Source: Pontibacter liquoris
GTDB lineage: Bacteria > Bacteroidota > Bacteroidia > Cytophagales > Hymenobacteraceae
Direction of reading: 5' to 3'
NCBI RefSeq assembly: GCF_022758235.1
Contig: NZ_JALEBG010000003.1
Span: 372,001-436,000, forward strand
DNA: 64,000 nt
Shown: positions 26,879 through 35,507 of the stretch, one piece after another
Numbering within the stretch: position 1 is the stretch's first letter
Layout: each line of letters begins with the position of its first letter
Notes under the pieces: generated by a model
The model's input: only the letters and a program-made list of their open reading frames with translations
What the model was told of the DNA's origin: nothing
Databases searched by the model: none
Program-made: the position numbers and the translations under genes

Positions 26879-28903
26879 TTACTTATATTCCTTGATAACC
26901 GGAAACTCTGTTACCCGAAGCGTGGTGCAACCATAAGGTATGAGGGTCAGTTCTACTTCGGGCATTTCCTGGATTGCTGATATGCCATAAATCATCCGGC
27001 TATAGGGCTGCGGTCCGGCCATCTCGTTGTACAGGTTCCAGAAAGGCAGTTGCTTGCCCTTCACCTTTATCTCGATCGGGGCACCAGCCAGGTTCCAGGG
27101 GTAGGCATTCTTGGTCTCTTTCTTTATTACTGTAAAAACTTCCTGTGTCTTCTCCTTCGGAAAGTCCAGGATGCCATAGTTCCAGTTGGAGGCCGGCTTC
27201 ACCTCAAAGTACTCTTTGCCAAACCGGCCCGGGTCATCGGTTATCGGTTTCTTGTTCCAGGTTTCTTCCACTTTCAGCGCGTAGACCAAGGGCCCACGCT
27301 CCACGGCCATGGCGTTCTCATACCAGGTGCTGGTTTCAATGTGCATCGGCAGATCAAGCGTTACCACATCGCCCGACTTCCAGGTCCGGTTGATGACGAT
27401 AATGCTGTTAGGTTTTACCTCGCCCGACCAGGGCTTGCCGTTGATGGCTACTTTGGCGTTTTTGCTCCAGGATGGGATTCGTACATGGAAGGGAAAGGCT
27501 ACTTTCTTCTGCTTGCCTTCTATAGCCAGCTTAAAGGTGATGGCTTCGGTAAACGGGTAATTCGTTTCTTCCGTCATCTTCACCTTCACGCCGTCCCCTA
27601 CTTTGGCCCTCACCTCGCTGGGCGAAAAAACCAGGGCGGCAAGTCCGTTATCCTTGGTGGCATACCAGAGGTTCTGCGTAAATTTAGGCCAGCCCTGGTG
27701 CATGTTGGAGGTGCAGCAAGGATAGCCTGTGAGTAACCCATACACCAGGTCTGTTTCGCCATGATTGATGTCGAAGTTTCGGGGATGGCGGGAAACGTGC
27801 ACCTGATTTACCTGCTGGAAATACTGGCGGACCATGAAATCATCTGACACCTGGGTTGGCAACGTATTGAAGGCGACCCGCTCCAGATGATCGGCAAACT
27901 GTAGGTCACCTGTGATCTCCATCATCTTCTCCAGGGAGAACATCAGCTCCACCGCCGAGCATAGCTCAGAGCCCTGCGTGGGGTTGTTTCCGTGCAGCGC
28001 CTCGTCCGCACCATACATCCCCTGTGGCTGCCCATGAAACTGGCGGATATCTGCAAAGGCTTTTTTAACGGCTTGCAGGTACTTTTCTTCGGGTTGCTGC
28101 TGGTAATAAATCACAGGCTCCTTTATACCCTGGGCAAGATTAACCCCATGTATGGTGTTAATGCGCGTCAGGTCGTCCCTGTTCAGGAACATGTCCACAT
28201 AATCGTATCCTTGCTTGTGCAGCAGGTTTGCCAGATCTAACAGATGCTTTTCGCCGGTAATGTTATAGAGCCAGTAAACTGCCTGCAGGTTATCTGCCGA
28301 GCGGTACTCCGCCCAGAACGACCAGTTGCCCAATGGTTTTTCTGGCAGCGTTTTCAGCTGGTACTTAAAATAGTTGCTCATCAGCTTGATCACCCGCTGA
28401 TCTCCGGTGGCAGAATAGTATTGCTGCAGCACTTTGAGCATCACCATTTTGGGCCACCAGTCCTGCGCGTTATTGCGCTGAAGGCCTTTCTCAGGCCCGT
28501 AATCTGTGGCCGGGCCAAAATAACCGTCTTCCCGCTGGCTGTTTATACTCCACTCGATCCAGGGCTGCACTTTCGCCTTCAGTTCCTGGTCATCCAATAT
28601 GTAGGCCAGCGGCAGCAGTCCGTCAATCCAGTAGGGGCCACGCTCCCACTGATCACCGTCGCCGCCAAGCCAGCCGTTCCGGGGTCCCATCACCTGTGGG
28701 TATAACTTGTCTAACTGTCCGCTGGCGCCGTTCTTCTGCCGCAGGAGCATCTCGTGCAGCCACCCTTTAGGCTTGATGCTGCCCAAGGGCAGCTCGATGT
28801 ATGTTTTTGGTTGAAGCGGAGCTTTGTTATTAGTATAGTTTTGTGCTTTTGCCTGGCCAACAACCATCCAGGCCATTAATCCTATAGCCAATATTCTTTT
28901 CAT
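26879..28903 (-). CDS. GH127 beta-L-arabinofuranosidase-like enzyme
   Basis: A 674-aa protein with a signal peptide (MKRILAIGLMAWMVVGQAKAQ) and a GH127 (former DUF1680) fold: WERGPYWIDGLLPLAY, REDGYFGP and HGETDLVYG. The zinc and nucleophile set of GH127 enzymes is kept: an E-x-C in GSELCSAVE (about residue 311) and CC in GYPCCTSNMHQG (about 394), where one Cys is the catalytic nucleophile in characterised beta-L-arabinofuranosidases. It removes terminal furanose sugars, probably arabinose. It sits between the GH172 and SUMF1-fusion genes with short spacers (44 and 36 bp). Confidence 0.85.
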   Translation of the reverse strand: MKRILAIGLMAWMVVGQAKAQNYTNNKAPLQPKTYIELPLGSIKPKGWLHEMLLRQKNGASGQLDKLYPQVMGPRNGWLGGDGDQWERGPYWIDGLLPLAYILDDQELKAKVQPWIEWSINSQREDGYFGPATDYGPEKGLQRNNAQDWWPKMVMLKVLQQYYSATGDQRVIKLMSNYFKYQLKTLPEKPLGNWSFWAEYRSADNLQAVYWLYNITGEKHLLDLANLLHKQGYDYVDMFLNRDDLTRINTIHGVNLAQGIKEPVIYYQQQPEEKYLQAVKKAFADIRQFHGQPQGMYGADEALHGNNPTQGSELCSAVELMFSLEKMMEITGDLQFADHLERVAFNTLPTQVSDDFMVRQYFQQVNQVHVSRHPRNFDINHGETDLVYGLLTGYPCCTSNMHQGWPKFTQNLWYATKDNGLAALVFSPSEVRAKVGDGVKVKMTEETNYPFTEAITFKLAIEGKQKKVAFPFHVRIPSWSKNAKVAINGKPWSGEVKPNSIIVINRTWKSGDVVTLDLPMHIETSTWYENAMAVERGPLVYALKVEETWNKKPITDDPGRFGKEYFEVKPASNWNYGILDFPKEKTQEVFTVIKKETKNAYPWNLAGAPIEIKVKGKQLPFWNLYNEMAGPQPYSRMIYGISAIQEMPEVELTLIPYGCTTLRVTEFPVIKEYK

Positions 28904-28947
28904 TAAGTTGTAATATGATAGTGTAATGATTTATTTACTGCTATAGC

Positions 28948-31062
28948 TTATCTGACCAGCAGATAATCAAGCCCGAAGAAGGCTGTTTTCTTTTCATTCG
29001 GCCTGGCCTTGAGCACCTCCACTTCAACTGTGTTCCTCCCCTTGTGCACCTGAAAGCGACCTAGATCCTGCGATTCCACCCTAACCTTGTCGCTGTAAGC
29101 ATCGATCACCTTTGCGCTCTGCTTTCCATTCACGCTGACCCTGAATTTTCCGTAATCCGGTGCCTTTGTTAGCTGCGCTGCGATCGTATATTCCCCCGCC
29201 TTGTCTGACACAAAGGCAAGTGTAAGCTTGTCGCCTTCCTTCGTGTCCTGCCAGAAAACCTGCATGTTGTCACTCCAGTTATACTTCTTGGTGTTCTGGT
29301 AGCGGAAGTTTCCGCCGGTAGCATGCTCATAGATCATGTGCTCGCCCTCGATTTTACCTGCAGCGACAACCGGTGAGATCAGGTCGGAACGCTTCAGCAC
29401 CACCGGCTCCCTGGCATCTTTCACATCCGGGGCAATGTTGGCCTTACCGCCGGGCAGCATGTAGTAAAAAGAAACAGGGGCAAAGTTGATGTGGGCACGT
29501 GTCCAGTGCCACATCTCCATATCGAATCTGAGAGAACTGGTAAATGGGATGGCGTCCAGGCTTCTCAAACGCATGTTCACCGTATAGCCTGGCACAAAGT
29601 TGCCGCTTCCGTCGGGCTGCGCAATGAAGGGATGGTTGGAGAACCGCTCCGGACGACACCACGCATAGCCATAATAATCTTCGGTGCCCGTGCCCACATG
29701 AGAGGGAAACTTCTCCCCGTCAACGTATACTTTTTCATCCCCCTCTCCCCACCAGGCATATACCGTGTTAAAAAGCGAAATAGCGTCTCCGACATAGGTT
29801 CCTTTACCATTTACCTGCACATAGTTAATGTCAAAAGGATCGCCACCCCCTTCGTTGTTCTTCATTTCGCCTGTAAACAGGTTGGTAAACTGATGCCAGC
29901 TGGCGCCGAAATGCATACTTCTCTCATCCCATTTCCAGGGGCTGGTCAAAATATCTCCCTCGGCTTTTACCGGAAAATCGGCCAGGTTGCGCAGGGTCAG
30001 TTTTGCTTCTTTCTCAAAAGGCATCACCCACCAGGCTGAAAGCATCCCACTTACCGTATCTACTTGCGTGTACCAGGTGTTAGAGGCGCGCAGCTGATAG
30101 CCTGTTCCGAAGAAATCCCCCACCGGACACCAGACCGTTCTATCGCCGTCAAAGCTTATCTCCAGGATTGTACTCCGCAGGGCCTGCGCCAGGTTGTCTG
30201 CCGACAACTTTATCTGGATCTTCCGGACGGCATTCGGGCCGGCTGCAAGTGGCACCTCAACGGTTTTGCCGGCATTTATTTCAGCACTTATCGGAAAGGA
30301 GGCGGTCTTTAACTCTTCCATGCCCCGGTCCCTGGCACTTAGCTTTTGCTGAACTGTTTCGAGGGTCTTGTTGGCAGCTGCGGTTTCTGCCATCGTAAAG
30401 GTTTTTACCCGGGCATTTTTATAGGTGCGGTAGTTGATGTTGTAGTATACAGATTCCCCGCCCGTCTTCGCGCCTGCATCCTGAATGTTGTTGCTTTCAT
30501 AGGTGATCTTGCAGCTTTTGGCATAAGGGATGGGCAAGTATAAATTGTGCCCCCTCATTTTATAGTCCGTTGCATTGCTTACAGAGGTTGCCAATGGGCC
30601 GTTTGTCAGCACGGTGCCACTGAGCACATCAACAGCCGGGGCTGCGATCACCGGTTCTTTACTTCCATCCAGGTAAAAGCGAAGGATGCCTCTGCCACTG
30701 TTTTCCCCGTCAAATGTCATCCAGAAACGCACCACAGCACCCGGCCCCAGCGTGTCGAACATCACATACTCTTTGCGGCCGTCTGTAAGCTCCTGGCGGA
30801 TGAACATGGAACGGTCCCAGTTGGCAAACCAGGTCGAGTCGCCGGGCTTTACCATGGCCCGGTCGTAGCTGCTGAACTGCGCCAGGGTATACTCCGGGAA
30901 AGGGTAACGGGCCAGCGCCTCCCGGTCCGCCATCTCCTGCAACAGGGTGTTGAACGTGATCTCACTTTCGCCCGTGCCTTTTTTAACAGAAGCACACTGG
31001 CTCAGGAGCAGGCAGATAAAGGCCAGAAAGAAAGTATGAACGGGTATGAGTTGTTTTTTCAT
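28948..31062 (-). CDS. GH172 (DUF2961) glycosidase, lipoprotein
   Basis: Start chosen at 31062 because MKKQLIPVHTFFLAFICLLLSQC is a lipoprotein signal and the ATG overlaps the upstream stop as ATGA; the 38-codon in-frame extension lies inside the preceding gene. DUF2961/GH172 features: VVRFWMTFDGENSGRGILRFYLDG, GDFFGTGYQ, the acidic motif SHVGTGTEDYYGYAWC, and a C-terminal jelly-roll/CBM-like domain (about 600-700). Characterised GH172 members act on D-arabinofuranosides or fructofuranosides. Together with GH127 this points to a furanose-rich substrate. Confidence 0.85.
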   Translation of the reverse strand: MKKQLIPVHTFFLAFICLLLSQCASVKKGTGESEITFNTLLQEMADREALARYPFPEYTLAQFSSYDRAMVKPGDSTWFANWDRSMFIRQELTDGRKEYVMFDTLGPGAVVRFWMTFDGENSGRGILRFYLDGSKEPVIAAPAVDVLSGTVLTNGPLATSVSNATDYKMRGHNLYLPIPYAKSCKITYESNNIQDAGAKTGGESVYYNINYRTYKNARVKTFTMAETAAANKTLETVQQKLSARDRGMEELKTASFPISAEINAGKTVEVPLAAGPNAVRKIQIKLSADNLAQALRSTILEISFDGDRTVWCPVGDFFGTGYQLRASNTWYTQVDTVSGMLSAWWVMPFEKEAKLTLRNLADFPVKAEGDILTSPWKWDERSMHFGASWHQFTNLFTGEMKNNEGGGDPFDINYVQVNGKGTYVGDAISLFNTVYAWWGEGDEKVYVDGEKFPSHVGTGTEDYYGYAWCRPERFSNHPFIAQPDGSGNFVPGYTVNMRLRSLDAIPFTSSLRFDMEMWHWTRAHINFAPVSFYYMLPGGKANIAPDVKDAREPVVLKRSDLISPVVAAGKIEGEHMIYEHATGGNFRYQNTKKYNWSDNMQVFWQDTKEGDKLTLAFVSDKAGEYTIAAQLTKAPDYGKFRVSVNGKQSAKVIDAYSDKVRVESQDLGRFQVHKGRNTVEVEVLKARPNEKKTAFFGLDYLLVR

Positions 31063-33761
31063 TTTGCCAGGGGTTTTTTCTCGTAAGTATCCAGCATCAT
31101 TCTGTTGATAATGCCCGCCCAAATGTAGGTGCGGTGGTAGCCGCCCCAAGCCTCGTCGGGGCTGTAAAACTCCCAAAGGTTGTGGTCCTTTTTCAGCACC
31201 TCCGTCATGCCGGAAGCTACCCGGTCTACCAGTTCCTTTGCTTCCTGCTTATAGCCATAGTCGATTAGTCCCCGCATGATCAGATAATCCCACTCTACCC
31301 AGACAGGTCCGTTCCAATAGCCTTTTGCATTATAATAGGGATCTTTGGCCGACAGAGAAGGTACCCCGTACGGGCGCCAGAATTGCTCCGGGTCTGTTAG
31401 CTTGCTTACCAGCCGCTGTGCCTGCTGCTTTGAGGCAATGCCGGCCCAGAGCGGAAGGAAACCGATGATCTCATCGCGCTTCAGGTCGTTCTCTTTCTTG
31501 AACGTGAACCGGTGAGTGCCTTTATCCACATTGTAATAAAAGCCATTTTCCTCATCCCAGAAGGTTTTATTGATCAGGGCAGCCCGTCGTTCATGGTCCG
31601 CTTTCCAGTGGTTGGCCTCCTCTTCCAGCCCCAGCTTCCGGGCCATGGCTTCCAGGGATTTGGCTTCCATTACCAGCATGCAGTTTAAATCAAGGCTTTC
31701 GAAGTTGGCGGGGTATCCCACCTCATCCCAAACAGCCACCAGAGCATCCCGCACAGACTCAAGAATGGCTTCTCCTCCCCACTCGCATAATCCGTCCTTG
31801 TCGCTATCCCGGTTACGGACATAAAACTCGAAGAACTTTTTTGAGGACCCATACATGTCTTTCAGAAACGCCTCATCTTGTGTGATCCGGTAAATCTCCC
31901 AGTTTAGCCACGAGTACCAGGGAGCAGAAGAAGTAAGCTGCCCGTTATATTCAATGATCTCATCCAGGTAGGCGCCTGTGCGGTAATTGATGTACCCGTT
32001 GGGATATTGCCGCTGCAGGTAAACGCGTTGCGAGTTCATGGCGCTAACCGGATCGATATAGGCATAGGCCAGCATGGTTATACTTTCATGGAATACCTGC
32101 CCCCCATGCCCCCAGCCCCAGGTAGGCTCACGCGAGAAGACATAATAGTTATAGTCTGATTTTCCTTCTGCCGGATAGAAGACCTGCCGCATCATATTGC
32201 TGGCGCTCCAGTAAAGGGCTGTTTTTTCCGGGTTATCAAATTCCGGCGCCGGGGCTTTCGCGAACAGCTGCTCATTATACTTTAGGTAGCTCGTCAGATC
32301 CTGTGCAAGCAAGGCTTGCGCCTCCTGCATCAGCTTCTTCCCGTCCTCCTTCTTCGGGGCCACGGCCCGCACGATCCGGAGCTGTCTCGGTTTGCCTGGC
32401 TTCAGTTGCAATTCCTTGCAAAAAGCAACGACCTTGGCATACGTTGCCCCCGAAGCAGGCTTGATGCCGTCCTGCACATAAGCCTCGAAAACCGTTTTAG
32501 GCAGGTTGTTCACTTCCGGAGAATGAATACTCATCTGGTCTCCGTCATGCACAACCACTACATAGCCATAAACGCCGTTTGCTCTTAGGTGAGTGTCTGT
32601 ATAAGAGGTGACTTGTATGCGGTCCGCCACCCGTTTGTATACCCCTTCGGGATAGTCTCTGCGGTACACCGAATAGCGCACGCCGGCTTTAACCGGCTGC
32701 CAATGCAGGGCCACAGCGCCCGAAGTAAGCGTCACGGTTGGCTCGCCCACGGATGGCGGCAAAATCTGCTTCTCCAGATGCACGTCGGCCCGCTGTGTTT
32801 TCCCGTCCAGCACGCCCGATGTAACACCGCTCATGCCGTTGCCATACTGTGCGGCAATCGTATACTTCTTTGCTGACGGGTTGAGAAGGGCTGTTTCGAG
32901 CCGGAAGTATCCGCCGTTATCAATCACAGGCTGCGCTTCGCCTAGAACAGGGCTTTTTTCGGTGATCATCTGCGCGTAATCTGCATTTACAAAGAGCTGC
33001 AGCCTGACGGTTTTACCGGCATCCGTTATGCGTACTTTTCCCGGCAGATAGGTTCTCCCGTTTACCTGCAAGGTCGTTTTACCTGCTAAATCAACTGTAA
33101 AAGGAATAACAGGGGCTTCGTTGTGCTCACTACTAAACGAGCCTGCAAAGGCCGGTTTTTCGGAGATCAGAAAGACATTCTGTATGCTATCGGTAAAAGG
33201 AAGTGCATGACTCAGCGTCCATCCATCCGGGTATTCTTCATGATCAAAGGTGATCATCTTTCCCGCTGTGCGGACATTGCGGAAGGCGCGGTAGCTGTTG
33301 CGCATAAAAGGCACTACCGATAGTGTGGCCTTTGACCTGGTCTCGTTGTAAACTTTGATATCAAGCAGGGCAGCGGTAGAACTGTGAACGGCAAAAAAAG
33401 CTTCTACTTTGATTCCTTGAAAGGGGTAGAACTCATACCTTACCATATCCGGGTAACTGCCCGTGATGACAGGTGCTTTATACATGTCCTTCACTTTGTA
33501 TACCCACTTATTTTTTAACTTAAAGCCAAGTCCAATATCTCCGCCGGTGTCCGTTATAAAATCTACACCCAACGAGTCGGCATAATACCTGAACTCATAG
33601 CCTTCGTCCAGCACAAAATTGGAGCGCTCCATGGCCGCCGCATAGGTAGCGTAAAGCGGGAAATCTTTCGTGGCCTTCAGGTTGGAGAGGTATGGCTTTT
33701 GGCCGTAGGAGGGCAGGGCAACCAGAAAAAAGATAACAAGTTGGATAAGGGTCCTTCGCAT
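31059..33761 (-). CDS. Secreted GH63-like (MGH1-type) glycosidase
   Basis: A 900-aa protein with signal peptide MRRTLIQLVIFFLVALPSYGQ, an N-terminal beta-sandwich, a fibronectin-III-like domain at about 340-420 (GAVALHWQPVKAGVRYSVYRR) and a C-terminal (alpha/alpha)6 barrel. Barrel motifs include REPTWGWGHGGQVFHESITM, NREDSDKDGL-type loop (NRDSDKDGLCEWGGEA), FLPLWAGIA, YWNGPVWVEWDYLIMRGL and WEFYSPDEAWGG with plausible catalytic acids. This is the trehalase/mannosyl-oligosaccharide glucosidase-like clan. The exact linkage is not predictable. It is 48 bp downstream of the unknown secreted gene and coupled to GH172 by a 4-bp overlap. Confidence 0.78.
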   Translation of the reverse strand: MRRTLIQLVIFFLVALPSYGQKPYLSNLKATKDFPLYATYAAAMERSNFVLDEGYEFRYYADSLGVDFITDTGGDIGLGFKLKNKWVYKVKDMYKAPVITGSYPDMVRYEFYPFQGIKVEAFFAVHSSTAALLDIKVYNETRSKATLSVVPFMRNSYRAFRNVRTAGKMITFDHEEYPDGWTLSHALPFTDSIQNVFLISEKPAFAGSFSSEHNEAPVIPFTVDLAGKTTLQVNGRTYLPGKVRITDAGKTVRLQLFVNADYAQMITEKSPVLGEAQPVIDNGGYFRLETALLNPSAKKYTIAAQYGNGMSGVTSGVLDGKTQRADVHLEKQILPPSVGEPTVTLTSGAVALHWQPVKAGVRYSVYRRDYPEGVYKRVADRIQVTSYTDTHLRANGVYGYVVVVHDGDQMSIHSPEVNNLPKTVFEAYVQDGIKPASGATYAKVVAFCKELQLKPGKPRQLRIVRAVAPKKEDGKKLMQEAQALLAQDLTSYLKYNEQLFAKAPAPEFDNPEKTALYWSASNMMRQVFYPAEGKSDYNYYVFSREPTWGWGHGGQVFHESITMLAYAYIDPVSAMNSQRVYLQRQYPNGYINYRTGAYLDEIIEYNGQLTSSAPWYSWLNWEIYRITQDEAFLKDMYGSSKKFFEFYVRNRDSDKDGLCEWGGEAILESVRDALVAVWDEVGYPANFESLDLNCMLVMEAKSLEAMARKLGLEEEANHWKADHERRAALINKTFWDEENGFYYNVDKGTHRFTFKKENDLKRDEIIGFLPLWAGIASKQQAQRLVSKLTDPEQFWRPYGVPSLSAKDPYYNAKGYWNGPVWVEWDYLIMRGLIDYGYKQEAKELVDRVASGMTEVLKKDHNLWEFYSPDEAWGGYHRTYIWAGIINRMMLDTYEKKPLAK

Positions 33762-33809
33762 CAGGGAGCAGTATTGGTTTTGGTAAAAAGATAAGAAACC
33801 GCCGGCAGC

Positions 33810-34880
33810 TTATCGGGTGCTTTTAAGTTTCTTTTTCAGGAGGCTTTCCTTCTTTAAGGCAGCGTTATAATCCACCACGTAATACCACCAGTTGTTCAAA
33901 TGGCCATCTGCTGGATTGATCCCTGCAAAATGAGGAATGTGCCGGTACCACCAGGACATGTATCCCAGGTGCGAACAGTCCCACTCCGCACAGGTCACTT
34001 CCCGCGGCTCCACTGCTGCAAGCGCGGGATAGCTGAACCACGCATCAGCATATGTTTTTACTGGAGCCGGGTTCTTCCAATCATAGTCCTTTAGCCCGTT
34101 TGGTGGAAAATGGATGTTGCCAATATAAGCCTTCCCGGGCGTGATTTTGTCATAGGAGGTAAAGATCTCCCAGTTGTTCAGGTCTTTTGCCTTGTGGTCC
34201 CAGCGGCCGTATACCTGCCGCATAATAGACTCGAAACGATGTCCGTAGCTTTCCAGCGCAAGCGACATATCCCGCTCATAGTTCAGGGCCATGATGGTTA
34301 AAAGCTCATTACAGGAGGTGTTCTGCACGGGATCAGAGTTGAGCCAGAAGGCGTTTTTCCCCGCGAAAGTAGACTCCCAGGCACCCCCGTAGGGAAAAGT
34401 CCATACCCATACTTCGTTGATCTGGCCTTTGTCCCGCATGTCGCAAAACCCGTAGTGTTCGATCAGCTTGTTGTAGTCGAATTTGGTGTTCTCCTTTTTT
34501 AAAGTGGCCCAGTCCGGCTCAGAAAGCAATTTAACCATCTCGTCCAGGCTGAGAAGCCTGTCGCTGTTTTCGAAACGGGTAAAAAGCTGGCTGTCATCAT
34601 ACACGTTTACGATCTGGTAGTTTACTGCACCGCCACTAAGCGAATTAAGGCTATCCCGGTAATCTATCATGAGCTTTCTGGGATCCTGCCACTTATACCG
34701 GTTGCCTGGGGAGGTCAGCACTTCGTGCATCCGCTTATTGCCCATCGATGGAATTCTGGGATCCTGAATGACAACAGCCACTTTCACGGTAACAGGTTCG
34801 GCCTTCGGGTAAGAAGACTGCCCATTTGACCCAACGGCGCAAAACAGTATAAAAAGGCAGGTATAGATTACTTTATGCAT
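33810..34880 (-). CDS. Secreted protein of unknown function in the PUL
   Basis: A 356-aa protein with a signal peptide (MHKVIYTCLFILFCAVGSNGQ). I do not recognise its family. It has a start like VTVKVAVVIQDPRIPSMGNKRMHEVL, a strand INEVWVWTFPYGGAWESTFAG, a helix LNYERDMSLALESYGHRFESI and several conserved-looking Trp/His residues (WYRHIPHFAG). The pattern of acidic and His residues would suit an enzyme, perhaps a hydrolase, but no named catalytic motif is present. It follows a possible attenuator hairpin after the lipoprotein gene and precedes the GH63-like gene, so it is part of the PUL enzyme block. Confidence 0.65.
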   Translation of the reverse strand: MHKVIYTCLFILFCAVGSNGQSSYPKAEPVTVKVAVVIQDPRIPSMGNKRMHEVLTSPGNRYKWQDPRKLMIDYRDSLNSLSGGAVNYQIVNVYDDSQLFTRFENSDRLLSLDEMVKLLSEPDWATLKKENTKFDYNKLIEHYGFCDMRDKGQINEVWVWTFPYGGAWESTFAGKNAFWLNSDPVQNTSCNELLTIMALNYERDMSLALESYGHRFESIMRQVYGRWDHKAKDLNNWEIFTSYDKITPGKAYIGNIHFPPNGLKDYDWKNPAPVKTYADAWFSYPALAAVEPREVTCAEWDCSHLGYMSWWYRHIPHFAGINPADGHLNNWWYYVVDYNAALKKESLLKKKLKSTR

Positions 34881-34990
34881 GATAATTTATTCAGGGGTAG
34901 CACTTGATTTTTAGGAGACGCCAAGCTTCGGCACGATCGTTCATGCCGGTTAGCACATCTTACTAAGCGGCATGACCTCGCCGGGCGAGG

Positions 34991-35034
34991 AAAAAAGTGA
35001 GTACCCGTGCTCAGCAGTAAAGCTGAACACAGGT
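34991..35034 (-). terminator. Possible attenuating hairpin inside the PUL operon
   Basis: On the minus strand, downstream of the lipoprotein gene, ACCTGTGTTCAGC (35034-35022) pairs with GCTGAGCACGGGT (35015-35003) over 13 bp with two G-T pairs and a 6-base loop, followed seven bases later by TTTTTT (34996-34991). It resembles an intrinsic terminator or partial attenuator that would lower expression of the enzyme genes relative to susCD. Confidence 0.5.
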
Positions 35035-35057
35035 AGTCTCCATTCTAACAACTCACC

Positions 35058-35462
35058 TTAATTTTTTGACACCCAGAAGAGGGTCTCGCCATCGTTCTGA
35101 AGCATATAGGGCGTTTGTGCGGTCAGCGTCACATCCGCTATGCTGATGGTTAAGTAATTCACGCCTTTAACAAACTTATCTTTCCCAAAAACTGCCTCGC
35201 CCTTTGCATCTGTTATGGCCTGCGCAACAAGGTTTAATTCTCCTGCCCTATCCTGCTCAGACGCATATACCTTTACAGTGGCCCCTTCAACCCTGGCGTT
35301 CCGGTCAGTGCCGTTATGCACCACAACATGCAGTTCAGGGGGTGTTATGGAAATAATTTCCTCATCCATATCACGTTCGCAGCTGCTAACAGAAAGAAGC
35401 ATTAGGAAAGCCATTAACATATGGCTGATTTTTGTAAAGAAACTTTTATAGCTGTTCATCAT
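35058..35462 (-). CDS. Small PUL lipoprotein with Ig-like/carboxypeptidase-regulatory fold
   Basis: A 134-aa lipoprotein: hydrophobic signal MLMAFLMLLSVSSC with Cys at the lipobox, then a single beta-sandwich-like domain (LHVVVHNGTDRNARVEGATVKVYASEQD, AITDAKGEAVF) like those of carboxypeptidase-regulatory or CNA-B modules. It is encoded 45 bp after susD, the position often taken by SusE/F-type surface glycan-binding lipoproteins, but it is far shorter. Probably an outer-surface accessory protein; ligand unknown. Confidence 0.6.
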   Translation of the reverse strand: MMNSYKSFFTKISHMLMAFLMLLSVSSCERDMDEEIISITPPELHVVVHNGTDRNARVEGATVKVYASEQDRAGELNLVAQAITDAKGEAVFGKDKFVKGVNYLTISIADVTLTAQTPYMLQNDGETLFWVSKN

Positions 35463-35507
35463 CTTCGCTTTTAAGTTTTGAATGGATTTTAAAACAATGG
35501 CAGAAGC

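Noticed and set aside
27050..27736. 228-codon frame opposite the GH127 gene
   Set aside because: Opposite strand of a gene with intact catalytic residues; no independent support.
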